A stretch of 64,000 bases of DNA from Neobacillus sp. DY30 (GTDB lineage Bacteria > Bacillota > Bacilli > Bacillales > Cytobacillaceae). Position 1 is the stretch's first letter. Every line of letters starts with the position of its first letter. The stretch lies in NCBI RefSeq assembly GCF_030123065.1, contig NZ_CP126093.1, positions 3,414,001 to 3,478,000 of the forward strand, written 5' to 3'. Below are positions 18,925 to 27,477 of this stretch, piece after piece. Below the pieces are notes generated by a model. It was given only the letters and a program-made list of their open reading frames with translations. It made no database searches and was not told the DNA's origin. The translations under genes and the position numbers were made by a program.

Positions 18925-19548
18925 TTAATTTAATTCTTCTATGCTTTCCTTTGTTTGAGATATTGCTGAGATCACTGAACCAACCGCTTGTATCCAGCTC
19001 CCGTTTATGGATAAAGATTCGCTGGAGGAGATTACTTTGGACTCATTACTTTCCCTATATCCTTTAAATCTATCTTCGTTTTTTTTACGTAAACTTCTTA
19101 GCTCTTCAGCTCCGCCAAATGCTTGCAATGAATTACCGATAATCTGTAAGACATTTCCGGCAATGTTAAGTGTTCTAATAGTGGAAGGCTCATCAAGTAA
19201 ATCCTCCGGAAGTGCGATACCACCACCTACTGCTTGCAGCAAGTTTCCATTAATATCTAATTTGAGCTTGTTCTCTTCAGAAATATTTAATAATATTCCA
19301 GCTACAACCGTGGTATTACCAATTGCTTGGACTTCATTGCCTAGCTTCTCTAGTGTAAATCCTTCCTGTGCGTCGGCGATTATTGCATTTCCTGTACCTT
19401 GAAGGACATTTCCCCATAAGTTCAGACTTTGTTGTGTATTTTCGTTAAGTGATGGTGTACTCCCAACAGCAGCTGTTACGGTACCTATTGCTTGAATCCA
19501 TGCCCCGAAAAGTTCTTTTAGTTGATTTTCCATAGAAAAACCGCCCAT
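18925..19548 (-). CDS. glycine-rich repeat protein, DUF6944-like
   Basis: A ~207-aa protein built of about six copies of an amphipathic unit of the form G-[NSA]-x-[LIV]-Q-[AG]-x-G-[NST]: GAWIQAIGTV, GNVLQGTGNA, GNEVQAIGNT, GNLLQAVGGG, GNVLQIIGNS and GSWIQAVGSV, spaced ~25-35 residues apart. There is no signal peptide. It resembles the Bacillus proteins annotated as DUF6944 family repetitive protein; function unknown. Glycine-zipper-like spacing suggests membrane-associating or self-packing helices (inference). The ATG at 19548 lies inside a hairpin stem; Met6 at 19533, just past its T run, is an alternative start. The patatin gene follows on the same strand. Confidence 0.75.
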   Translation of the reverse strand: MGGFSMENQLKELFGAWIQAIGTVTAAVGSTPSLNENTQQSLNLWGNVLQGTGNAIIADAQEGFTLEKLGNEVQAIGNTTVVAGILLNISEENKLKLDINGNLLQAVGGGIALPEDLLDEPSTIRTLNIAGNVLQIIGNSLQAFGGAEELRSLRKKNEDRFKGYRESNESKVISSSESLSINGSWIQAVGSVISAISQTKESIEELN

Positions 19549-19584
19549 CGATTCAACCTTTAATAAGTATATTCAATGGGCGGT
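19540..19584 (-). terminator. hairpin: phhA terminator overlapping the next gene's start
   Basis: On the minus strand ACCGCCCATTGA pairs with TCGATGGGCGGT (12 bp, one G-U), followed by TTTTTC. It begins 34 nt after the phhA stop, so it fits a terminator with an unusually long 21-nt loop. The distal arm contains the ATG at 19548, and the loop contains its AAAGG, so the same structure could hide that start. Confidence 0.65.
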
Positions 19585-19617
19585 GTAGTGTTAATTATTC
19601 ATTTATTTTAGTATCCA

Positions 19618-21345
19618 TCATGTATTTGTTAGCATAAGACCTCTCTCTATTAACACAGGATATTCTTCATGCAACAACTTTATATTTTCAAGCTGGTGTT
19701 TGAGCAGTAGCTGTTGGTCTAGTAACAGATGATGTTTGACCAACAACTCCATTACTTCAATCCTTAATAACCAATCTTCCTTAAAATCTGTCGTTAATTT
19801 TTCAATTACCTCAAGAAAAACAGATTCCATGTCATCAATATCATTTTCGCGGATACTTCTAACTTTCCCATACAATTGCTCTAACGAAGATAACTCCCTT
19901 TTTATAAGCGGTTTTGTCTCTACTTCCTCTAAGTCCGCATAAAATTGTTCCGAATCAGCTGCACCTGCGAAAACCGAGGTAATTCGATCTCCAACTGCCA
20001 AATCATAGCTGCCCCAATCACGATGAAATAAAATTTGTTCTCCATATAAAGCACTACATTCATTAAAGGATATCAGCAGTAGTTTGCCATCTTTACGAAG
20101 GAAATGTTGTGGAGTACCAGATAGCTTAACTCCACACAAATACTCTATGGTACATTCTTTACCTATCTCTATTCCAATTCCTTTAAGCTCCTCATCAGTA
20201 AACTCCTCTAGAGGTTTTAGGCTATTTACAATCTTTCCAATTGGAGCTCCGAAACCATCATGATGTGTACTTTTCCCATGACCAGGCAGTTCAATATTTT
20301 GATATGCTAATGCTGTAGGGCCTTCTGTTTGGATGTAAATCGCTTCACCATTTTCATCTTTCATGATGTTACGTAATGTTCCGGTTAGCTGCAGCCCTGA
20401 GCTAAATTGAATCGTAGCAGTATGATTTGAACGAAGTGCTTTATCTAAACCTTTTGTTCCACCAACCTTAAACGCCATTGTTTTCGAAAATTCGAGCACT
20501 GCATCGATTAACTGATCAAAGCTGTTACAAACAAAAAGCTGCGGCTGTGGTTTGGTAATATCAAAGCCGGTTTCAATAACCGTCTGCAGGTCGAATGGAA
20601 TTTTCTTTACCGAATCTGTTAGACTGCTCCTTCCTTCCGATACCGAAGATAACAATCCGGCACCATATATTTGTGGATGGTCGACACTGCCAATTAGACC
20701 GTATTCAACGGTCCACCAATATAAACGAGAAATCTGTTCCGCTTCTGATAATTCGGTTACAGCTGTTTGCTTTTCTTCAAAATTAGCTTTCGCTGCCTCA
20801 ATTTCTTCTTTTGTTGCTTTTCCGCTTTCTAATAAATTTGAATAGGTTCGCACTGCTTCAAATAATTCATGCTCTTCACTTGTAGCTAATGCTTTTGAAC
20901 CAATTTGTCCAAATAGCTTTACATACTCAGAGAATTTCCTTTCACATAAAATTGGTGCATGTCCTGCGGCCTCGTGGATAATATCAGGTGCAGGTGTATA
21001 TTGAATGTTTTCTAGTTTACGAATGTCAGACGCTATCGGCAGAATCCCATGAGCCTGAAAGTCGAAGAAAATAACACCTGGAATAAAGCCATCAATATTG
21101 GCAGCTCCCCAGCCATACGGCTCTAAGGCTTTATTCATATCTGTTACATTAGGTATTTTCTCAACAGAAATACCAGAAGACTTTAACCCGCCAACATACG
21201 CTTGATGAGCCGTGTCTTTTAGATAGTTATGGTTTTGTCTCATCACATAACGCCAAACAGCATGATCAATCGGTGTGTATTTTTCATACTGCTGGTCAAC
21301 CACATATTTTTGTAAGTGTCTAGGAATTTTTCTTGCTTCCCCCAT
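19618..21345 (-). CDS. phhA: aromatic amino acid hydroxylase (phenylalanine 4-monooxygenase)
   Basis: A 575-aa pterin-dependent hydroxylase. The catalytic domain (~15-260) has the iron ligands His124 and His129 in HEAAGH and Glu214 in TVEYG. It converts phenylalanine to tyrosine with tetrahydrobiopterin and O2. Two oddities: ~85 residues separate the second His from the Glu, against ~41 in short bacterial enzymes, because a charged helical insert (~155-200) is present; and a ~310-residue C-terminal extension of unknown role follows. The dehydratase that recycles the pterin lies 26 bp upstream on the same strand. Confidence 0.9.
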   Translation of the reverse strand: MGEARKIPRHLQKYVVDQQYEKYTPIDHAVWRYVMRQNHNYLKDTAHQAYVGGLKSSGISVEKIPNVTDMNKALEPYGWGAANIDGFIPGVIFFDFQAHGILPIASDIRKLENIQYTPAPDIIHEAAGHAPILCERKFSEYVKLFGQIGSKALATSEEHELFEAVRTYSNLLESGKATKEEIEAAKANFEEKQTAVTELSEAEQISRLYWWTVEYGLIGSVDHPQIYGAGLLSSVSEGRSSLTDSVKKIPFDLQTVIETGFDITKPQPQLFVCNSFDQLIDAVLEFSKTMAFKVGGTKGLDKALRSNHTATIQFSSGLQLTGTLRNIMKDENGEAIYIQTEGPTALAYQNIELPGHGKSTHHDGFGAPIGKIVNSLKPLEEFTDEELKGIGIEIGKECTIEYLCGVKLSGTPQHFLRKDGKLLLISFNECSALYGEQILFHRDWGSYDLAVGDRITSVFAGAADSEQFYADLEEVETKPLIKRELSSLEQLYGKVRSIRENDIDDMESVFLEVIEKLTTDFKEDWLLRIEVMELLVKHHLLLDQQLLLKHQLENIKLLHEEYPVLIERGLMLTNT

Positions 21346-21371
21346 AAAGAACCTCTCCCTCTAGAAGAAAA

Positions 21372-21668
21372 TTAACTTTTCGTTTGTAAGTAAAATTCAT
21401 CGTATTTTGTGGCCAATTCAAAATCTAAAGCAGTTAAACCCCTTGCATTCCATGAAGAAATTCTAAGTGTCACAACCTTATAGTCTATTGAAATAAAAGG
21501 GTGATGGTTAACCTGCTCAGACAGGGCAGCAACTGTTTGGACAAACTCAATTCCTTTTAGATAGTCGCGAAAACGATATTTTCGCTCGATCCATTTATCA
21601 TCCGTTAATCTCCAGTCTGGAACGGACGATAACTTTTCTTGAACCTCATAAGGGGTTAATTTTTCCAT
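21372..21668 (-). CDS. phhB: 4a-hydroxytetrahydrobiopterin dehydratase
   Basis: A 98-aa pterin-4a-carbinolamine dehydratase that regenerates the cofactor for the adjacent hydroxylase. The active-site signature [20 protein letters not shown], then [10 protein letters not shown], is complete. ATG 21668 is used because AAAGGAG is 8 nt upstream. It lies first in a two-gene operon with phhA. Confidence 0.93.
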   Translation of the reverse strand: MEKLTPYEVQEKLSSVPDWRLTDDKWIERKYRFRDYLKGIEFVQTVAALSEQVNHHPFISIDYKVVTLRISSWNARGLTALDFELATKYDEFYLQTKS

Positions 21669-21689
21669 TGTCTTCACTCCTTTAAGCAA

Positions 21690-21703
21690 ATAAAGCGCTT
21701 ACA
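21690..21703 (-). promoter_or_regulatory. cre-like site upstream of phhB
   Basis: The 14-mer ATAAAGCGCTTACA matches the catabolite-control consensus TGNAANCGNWNNCA except at the first two bases. It sits in the leader just before the ribosome binding site. Weak evidence; it could be chance. Confidence 0.25.
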
Positions 21704-21792
21704 TTTTAGAAGTCAAAATCTACAGTCATCAATTAATAGTATTCAATTACGAATAAAAAAACACTGTATGTCTGTTATCATTTTATATTACA

Positions 21793-21823
21793 TAAAAAAT
21801 CCACCTGTTCTCAGATGGATTTT
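21793..21823 (-). terminator. terminator after the metallophosphoesterase gene
   Basis: Minus-strand stem AAAATCCATCTG / CAGGTGGATTTT with one G-U pair, 4-nt loop and T run. Confidence 0.8.
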
Positions 21824-21830
21824 GGATACT

Positions 21831-22928
21831 TTATGGTTTGAAGGTTACATCAATTTGGACGATTTCAGATCGTGTCCCTATTCGAAGCGGCAAGCCCCAG
21901 ACGCCATAGCCTGATGAGACAATCGATTGCAGCTCCCCTTTCTTCAGATAACCCCAATCATTTTCAAAAATCATGTTCGTAATCAGGTTCCCCGGTGCAA
22001 CCTGACCTCGATGTGTGTGGCCAGATAGAATCAAATCAACCCCATTTTTTTCAGCAATATCTAAATCATAAGGCTGATGTTCGAGTAGAATGACAGGCTT
22101 CGCCACATCGACCTCTTTCATTAATGCTTGAAGCTCAGCTCTTACAACATCCTGATATCCTCTATCTTTTCTGCCCACAAGGACAATCCCTTCAGGAAGG
22201 TTCAGTACCTCGTCATCCAGTACCCTCATACCACTGTTATTAAAAATCGGTACGAGATCGACATCATCACGGTCATGATTTCCGAGAGAAGCATAAACAG
22301 GAGCTTCAATTTGTTTTAAGATCTCTGGAATTCCTTTTTCAAGAAATGGTGTGATATCATCATCAATAATATCCCCTGGAAAAAGTACTAAGTCTGGTTT
22401 TTGAGAATTAATATACTCAACGAGTTTTTTCGCCTGCCCGCTGCCAGATAAATCCCCGAAATGCATATCCGAAGCCATTATAATTTTCAAGCTTGGTTTT
22501 CCTTCAACCTGCTTAGGAATCGTAATCTGATATGTTTTTGCTTTGGGACTATATGCATTGAACATTCCAAATAAAAATGAACCAACAATCAATACCAATA
22601 GGGTGTATCCCGTCCATTTAATAAATGTTTCTTTCTGTATCTTTGTAAATCTTCTTAAAAAAACGCCTATATTGGCCGCTGGCAGAAACAATATTAGAAA
22701 ATAAAATAACGACAACCACGCGGCACCAAGCCCAGTGAAGAATATGCTCTCATCCAGCCAGCGTGAAAAAACAAAAGAATAAGCGAAAATAACGAGTATA
22801 ACCCAGAACATAATTTTTATACTTTTACGGTCACCGCTGATTTGCTTCAGCCAAACCCAAATATTATAGCCAATGTAAAAAATTAATAAATTATATAGTA
22901 AGATAATGCCTATTCCAACAGCCCACAC
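21831..22928 (-). CDS. membrane-anchored metallophosphoesterase
   Basis: A 365-aa protein with about four N-terminal transmembrane helices (to ~130) and a C-terminal calcineurin-like phosphoesterase domain. The five metal motifs are visible: SDMHFGD, GDIIDDD, GNHD, LLEHQ and SGHTHRGQ. It resembles YkuE/YkoQ-like proteins; the substrate is unknown. I start at GTG 22928 with AGGAG 10 nt upstream. The frame continues to 23198 but that would overlap the divergent GH18 gene and lacks a binding site. Confidence 0.82.
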   Translation of the reverse strand: MWAVGIGIILLYNLLIFYIGYNIWVWLKQISGDRKSIKIMFWVILVIFAYSFVFSRWLDESIFFTGLGAAWLSLFYFLILFLPAANIGVFLRRFTKIQKETFIKWTGYTLLVLIVGSFLFGMFNAYSPKAKTYQITIPKQVEGKPSLKIIMASDMHFGDLSGSGQAKKLVEYINSQKPDLVLFPGDIIDDDITPFLEKGIPEILKQIEAPVYASLGNHDRDDVDLVPIFNNSGMRVLDDEVLNLPEGIVLVGRKDRGYQDVVRAELQALMKEVDVAKPVILLEHQPYDLDIAEKNGVDLILSGHTHRGQVAPGNLITNMIFENDWGYLKKGELQSIVSSGYGVWGLPLRIGTRSEIVQIDVTFKP

Positions 22929-23109
22929 AGAAGTAAATCTCCTTTTCTCTAGAAGTCCTATTATAATTAGACAATATTTCAGCTCAATTAACAAATAATT
23001 AGGACTCGTTATTTGCCATTTATTCGCAAGGTTGATATTACCAACACTTCCTCCTCTTATTTTTTGATACAATTTTAAAGTCAGAGAATAATAGGGAGGA
23101 ATACAATCT

Positions 23110-24261
23110 ATGAAGAAACAAACGGTCCTCCTGATCTTGGTAATCCTTATTACCTTTACAGGGGGCATTTTCACAGGAGTGTTATTTTCCAATAACAAAA
23201 TAGAAAAAGCATCGAAACCGGTTAAAATAGAAAAAGCTTCTCAATCAGAAAAAAATCTTGAGAAAAAAGAAATTCCAGAGGAAAGTAAAGAGGAATCCAA
23301 AGTGTTATTGGGTTATGTACAAGACTTTCGTGATCCGAATGTAGTTGATTATTCCAAATTAACACACGCAATCTTCTCGTTTGCCCATCCGACCCCGGAT
23401 GGAGATATATTACTAAATGGTGATTCAGCCATTAATAATCTACGAGCGATGGTTAAGAAAGCTGCAAACCACGATACAAAAGTAATTTTAGCGGTTGGCG
23501 GCTGGTTTCATATAAATGGCGGAGAATCCTACGAACCATTTAAAGCAGCCATCAGCAATCCTGACTCTAGGACAAGACTAGTGAATGAACTAGCAAGTAT
23601 CGCGGACCGCGAAAAACTAGACGGCATTGATATCGATTTTGAACATCCACGTTCAAAAGCAGATGCTGCAAACTTGGCTGCATTTGCAAAGGAGCTAAGC
23701 GATCAGCTTCATCCAAAAGGTAAAGAGCTATCCATTGCTGTTTATTCAAAAATTCATGCGGTGACAGGCACCGAGATGGGCTTTGTGGTTTATGAGCCTT
23801 CCACTTTTCAGTATGTGGATCATGTAAATATTATGGCATATGACGGTCAATGGGATGGCGGATACAATGCAGCGAACTTATCTCCTTACCCATTTACGGA
23901 GAAAATAGTAAACTATTGGACAAAATTGTTTGATACAAACAATTTGCCAAAAGAAAAGCTTGTTTTAGGAGTTCCCTTTTATGCACAGCCTGAAGACCCT
24001 GCTATTAAACAGGTTTCTTATGCCGCTATCGTTAACCGTGATCCTGCAAATGCTGTGACTGATACGGTGAGTATGAATGGGACTATTTATCATTATAACG
24101 GTGTAAAAACCATTCAGAAAAAAACCAACTTAGCAATGGAGCACGGGTTTGGCGGAATGATGCTGTGGGAAGCAGGTCATGATAGTAAAGGCACACATAG
24201 CCTAACATCGGCTATTTTCCATGAACTAGAAAAATTCAACCATGTTTTGGCGAAGAAATAA
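23110..24261 (+). CDS. membrane-anchored GH18 glycoside hydrolase
   Basis: A 383-aa protein. An N-terminal membrane helix (~5-27) is followed by a Lys/Glu-rich linker (~30-65) and a GH18 barrel with the catalytic signature LDGIDIDFEHP, Glu as proton donor. GH18 enzymes cleave chitin or peptidoglycan-type GlcNAc linkages; in Bacillus many act on spore or cell-wall peptidoglycan. The charged linker and lack of an obvious cleavage site suggest it stays attached to the membrane. ATG 23110 follows GGGAGGAA. Divergent from the metallophosphoesterase. Confidence 0.88.
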   Translation: MKKQTVLLILVILITFTGGIFTGVLFSNNKIEKASKPVKIEKASQSEKNLEKKEIPEESKEESKVLLGYVQDFRDPNVVDYSKLTHAIFSFAHPTPDGDILLNGDSAINNLRAMVKKAANHDTKVILAVGGWFHINGGESYEPFKAAISNPDSRTRLVNELASIADREKLDGIDIDFEHPRSKADAANLAAFAKELSDQLHPKGKELSIAVYSKIHAVTGTEMGFVVYEPSTFQYVDHVNIMAYDGQWDGGYNAANLSPYPFTEKIVNYWTKLFDTNNLPKEKLVLGVPFYAQPEDPAIKQVSYAAIVNRDPANAVTDTVSMNGTIYHYNGVKTIQKKTNLAMEHGFGGMMLWEAGHDSKGTHSLTSAIFHELEKFNHVLAKK

Positions 24262-24262
24262 C

Positions 24263-24303
24263 AAAAGGCTGCATACTCTTACTGTGAGCGTGCAGCCTTT
24301 TTC
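24263..24303. terminator. bidirectional terminator
   Basis: Stem AAAGGCTGCA / TGCAGCCTTT extended by CTC/GAG, T run on the right and A run on the left, between convergent genes. Confidence 0.85.
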
Positions 24304-25251
24304 TTATGCTTGTAAATTCATTAATCTTTCTTTTACTTCTTCCTCACTTAATCCGTGCTGAGCCACATAGCGGTTTCGTGGATGTGTTCTGCATTCATGT
24401 GAACAGCTCCGTAAGTGTCGGTGTTCGTTTTCTTCAGAGCAGAGAATCTTTTTATTACACTCAGGGTTGGCACAGTTGACGTAACGCTCACAAGGCTCTC
24501 CTGTGTAGTAATCTTTACCGACAACAACGTGCTCTTTTTGATTTACAGGCACACTGATTCGTTCATCAAATACATATAACTTGCCATCCCATAATTCTCC
24601 TTGAACTTCCGGGTCTTTTCCGTACGTCACAATACCGCCTTCCAGTTGGGAAACATCTTCGAACCCTTCCTTCACAAGCCAGCCAGAGAACTTTTCACAG
24701 CGAATACCGCCTGTGCAATAAGTAAGGATCTTTTTACCTTCGAATTGTTCCTTATTTTCTCGAATCCAGTCAGGGAGGTCACGGAAATTTAAGATATCAG
24801 GACGAACGGCGCCTCGGAAATGACCTAAATCGTATTCATAATCATTACGTGCGTCAATAACAACTGTATCTTCTCTTTGCATCGCTTCAAAAAACTCTTT
24901 TGGTTTTAAATGTTTTCCTGTTGTAACAAGAGGGTCCACATCATCCTCTAGACGAAGTGTAACAAGCTCTGGTCGATAACGAACGCGCATTTTTTTGAAC
25001 GCGTGCTCTGTTGATTCATCGATTTTAAATACTGTACCTGCAAAAAGCGGGTGTTCATTCATATATTTTATATAAGCATCAGTTTGCTCCACTGTACCTG
25101 ATACTGTACCGTTAATTCCTTCAGAGGCAATGATAATTCTACCCTTAAGGCCTAACTCATTGCAAAACTGAAGATGCTCATGCTGAACCTCTTCGGGATT
25201 TTCTATATGGACATATTTATAATACAATAACACACGAAATTCTTGATTCAT
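24304..25251 (-). CDS. trhO: tRNA uridine-34 hydroxylase (rhodanese-type TrhO)
   Basis: A 315-aa protein with an N-terminal acylphosphatase-like domain ([15 protein letters not shown]), a rhodanese domain with the active-site Cys in [13 protein letters not shown], and a C-terminal Cys-rich tail ([12 protein letters not shown] and [13 protein letters not shown]). It makes 5-hydroxyuridine at tRNA position 34 using O2. ATG 25251 is chosen because AAGGTGG is 5 nt upstream. Confidence 0.92.
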   Translation of the reverse strand: MNQEFRVLLYYKYVHIENPEEVQHEHLQFCNELGLKGRIIIASEGINGTVSGTVEQTDAYIKYMNEHPLFAGTVFKIDESTEHAFKKMRVRYRPELVTLRLEDDVDPLVTTGKHLKPKEFFEAMQREDTVVIDARNDYEYDLGHFRGAVRPDILNFRDLPDWIRENKEQFEGKKILTYCTGGIRCEKFSGWLVKEGFEDVSQLEGGIVTYGKDPEVQGELWDGKLYVFDERISVPVNQKEHVVVGKDYYTGEPCERYVNCANPECNKKILCSEENEHRHLRSCSHECRTHPRNRYVAQHGLSEEEVKERLMNLQA

Positions 25252-25358
25252 ATTTACCACCTTATTTACTTTTATACATTCCTTATATTAATAACCGAAT
25301 TATTATATCAATAATCCTGTAAATAATTCAATTGATAAGAATTATTCTAACTTGCATG

Positions 25359-25393
25359 AAAAATAACACTAACGCTGGGTTAGTGTTATTTTT
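25359..25393 (-). terminator. terminator of the dioxygenase operon
   Basis: Perfect 15-bp stem AAAAATAACACTAAC / GTTAGTGTTATTTTT, 5-nt loop. Confidence 0.9.
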
Positions 25394-25398
25394 AGCTA

Positions 25399-26178
25399 TC
25401 ATCCAAATTGCCATACACTATGACTTAGGTTTCCATATCGGAAGCTGCGGTGTAATAACTTTGCTGTTTTGCTATCATCTGCTGCTCCCATGGCATAAAA
25501 GATGGGTATAAAGTGTTCATTTCCATATGGAGGTACGGCATATTGCGCATTAGGTGCAAGTGTATCATACTTAAACAATGAATCCGTATCCCATGTATGA
25601 AGATGATGAGCTAACCAATCATCAAACTCTAGTGCCCATTGATCAATTTTTCCATTGTCAGCAAAATTTACGGCTCTCAAATTATGAACCGTGCCCCCGC
25701 TGCCTATAATTAAAACATCGTTAGCACGTAATCGTGTCAGCGACTTTCCGACTTTATATTGTTCTTCCGGAGTTAAATTAGGATTTACCGACATGGCAAT
25801 GACAGGAACATCTGCCTCTGGGTAAAGTAAACGAAGCACCACCCAAGCACCGTGATCCAATCCGCGTTTCGTTTCTACATCAAAAGGAATACCATTTTCT
25901 TTGAATAAATCTATAATTTCATTTGAGATTTCTTGTGAACCTTTAGCTGGATATTTAATTGTATATAATGATGGGTCAAATCCACCGAAATCATAAATCG
26001 TGTCATATTGGTCTACTTCGCTTACTTTTTGCGTTTTAGACTCCCAATGGGCGGAAAATAAAACAATTGCCTTTGGGCGCGGTAAAGAATGTCCCAGTTG
26101 ATTTAAAAATAGAGTATACTCATTGTTTTCAATCGCTAGCAATGGGGCACCATGAGCAATAAACAGTGATGGCATCAT
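25399..26178 (-). CDS. class III extradiol ring-cleavage dioxygenase (DODA type)
   Basis: A 259-aa zinc/iron dioxygenase of the 4,5-DOPA-dioxygenase/YgiD group. The ligand regions are visible: FIAHGAP, FSAHWES, LDHGAWV and GSGGTVHNLR. In the family these open catechol-type rings. It is the last gene of a three-gene operon (hydrolase, DoxX, dioxygenase), a composition like the B. subtilis mhq/cat loci that handle quinone or catechol stress. ATG 26178 follows GGAGGAAAA. Confidence 0.85.
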   Translation of the reverse strand: MMPSLFIAHGAPLLAIENNEYTLFLNQLGHSLPRPKAIVLFSAHWESKTQKVSEVDQYDTIYDFGGFDPSLYTIKYPAKGSQEISNEIIDLFKENGIPFDVETKRGLDHGAWVVLRLLYPEADVPVIAMSVNPNLTPEEQYKVGKSLTRLRANDVLIIGSGGTVHNLRAVNFADNGKIDQWALEFDDWLAHHLHTWDTDSLFKYDTLAPNAQYAVPPYGNEHFIPIFYAMGAADDSKTAKLLHRSFRYGNLSHSVWQFG

Positions 26179-26195
26179 AGTATTTTCCTCCTATA

Positions 26196-26615
26196 TTAAA
26201 GAGATTGTGTTTGGTTATTTTGTCCTTTAAAAAACACCTTATCTAAAGCAAACATCTTACTATCATTGATAGCAATGAATAATGCGATCGCTAGTAATGC
26301 TAAATCTAATTCCCAGCCCGCGCCTTGACCATTTCCTAAAAAACCGCCTGCTAATTTTGCTTTGACAATCGCACCAAGCATTAATAAAACAAACAGTGCT
26401 GAAACAATTCTGCTTCCTAAACCAACTATTAATGCAAGTCCTCCAACCATTTCTAACAATGCAACACCATAAGCAAGAACTCCTGGTAAGCCAATGGAAT
26501 CAAACCAGCCCACGATATTTTCAATCCCGCCTTGGAATTTCACTAATCCATGGATAAAAAACGTAACCCCTAATACTAAACGTAAAACGAATGTACTTAC
26601 TTCAATCTTCTTCAT
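26196..26615 (-). CDS. DoxX-family membrane protein
   Basis: A 139-aa protein with four transmembrane helices. The opening FVLRLVLGVTFFIHGLVKF and the GGLALIVGLGSRIVSALFVL segment are typical of DoxX/CatD/MhqP. It is thought to take part in redox or quinone handling at the membrane. It lies 17 bp before the dioxygenase and 24 bp after the hydrolase, within one operon. Confidence 0.88.
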   Translation of the reverse strand: MKKIEVSTFVLRLVLGVTFFIHGLVKFQGGIENIVGWFDSIGLPGVLAYGVALLEMVGGLALIVGLGSRIVSALFVLLMLGAIVKAKLAGGFLGNGQGAGWELDLALLAIALFIAINDSKMFALDKVFFKGQNNQTQSL

Positions 26616-26639
26616 CTTTTCTACCTCTCCTTTAATGAA

Positions 26640-27284
26640 TTATTTTTCTAAATCTTGTATTAACCAGTGTGTAAAATCCTGCAAGTTACTTAAAGATACG
26701 CTATGTCCTTCTTGATACGTCTTAAAAGTAACGTCTGCACCTAACTGACGAAAATACTCATTGTTGGCAAGTCCCCATTCAAAAGGAAGCACTTGATCCA
26801 TTTCTCCATGCGAAATAAATACCGATACGTCATCCACCGGTTTAATCTTATAATCTTCTTTTACGAATGCTGGAATGTAACCACTTAGTGCCACAATCCC
26901 TTTGATTTTACTTCCTATAGTTAATCCTAGTGTCATCGCTAAAATGGCACCCTGACTAAAACCTAATAAGTATAAATGGGAAGTATCTAGCGGATACTGT
27001 TCGCAAGCATAGTCAACAAAGCTAGTCAACTTTGTTACGCCCTCATCAAACACTTCTCTATGTGGCTTGCCGTACCCTTCAATAGTAAAGAAGGCAAAGC
27101 CTGGGGGCTGCGAGAGATGACCGCGAATACTGAAAATGTAGAACTGTTCTTCTAATCCGTTTACCAAAGATAGCATGTTTTGTTCATTACTGCCGATACC
27201 GTGCATAATAAACAATGCGGGATACTTTTTATCCGGATAGACCTCTTTTGGACGGCGAAGCTCATAAAACATAGGCGCATTCAT
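26640..27284 (-). CDS. alpha/beta hydrolase, MhqD-like phospholipase/carboxylesterase
   Basis: A 214-aa single-domain serine hydrolase: oxyanion region MHGIGSNEQN, nucleophile in LGFSQGAIL, acid in HGEMDQVLP, His in QEGHSVS. The fold and operon context point to the carboxylesterase group that includes MhqD of the B. subtilis quinone-stress regulon. The substrate is unknown. ATG 27284 has AAAGGA 8 nt upstream; the longer frame to 27416 has no support. Confidence 0.82.
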   Translation of the reverse strand: MNAPMFYELRRPKEVYPDKKYPALFIMHGIGSNEQNMLSLVNGLEEQFYIFSIRGHLSQPPGFAFFTIEGYGKPHREVFDEGVTKLTSFVDYACEQYPLDTSHLYLLGFSQGAILAMTLGLTIGSKIKGIVALSGYIPAFVKEDYKIKPVDDVSVFISHGEMDQVLPFEWGLANNEYFRQLGADVTFKTYQEGHSVSLSNLQDFTHWLIQDLEK

Positions 27285-27427
27285 TTCTATCATCCTTTCC
27301 GTGAGTATTTTAATAATTAATAAATATTCATATTTGTAAACATTGACTCCAAAAAATGTTTTTTGATATGAACATTTGTTTCTCATAGGATAACAGCAGA
27401 TCTTGTGGATTGTCAATAAAATATTTG

Positions 27428-27454
27428 CTAATATATAAATATGTTCTATATTAG
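27428..27454. promoter_or_regulatory. candidate operator in the XRE/hydrolase divergent gap
   Basis: Perfect 8-bp inverted repeat CTAATATA / TATATTAG with an 11-bp spacer. It lies 23 bp before the XRE regulator's start, where a local regulator could control one or both directions. AT-rich, so it may be chance. Confidence 0.35.
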
Positions 27455-27477
27455 GAAACTATAAAGGGTGATCAAAA

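Noticed and set aside
19007..19402. 131-codon plus-strand ORF opposite the repeat protein
   Set aside because: Arises from repeated codons on the other strand; no start signal and Ser/Pro-rich shadow composition.
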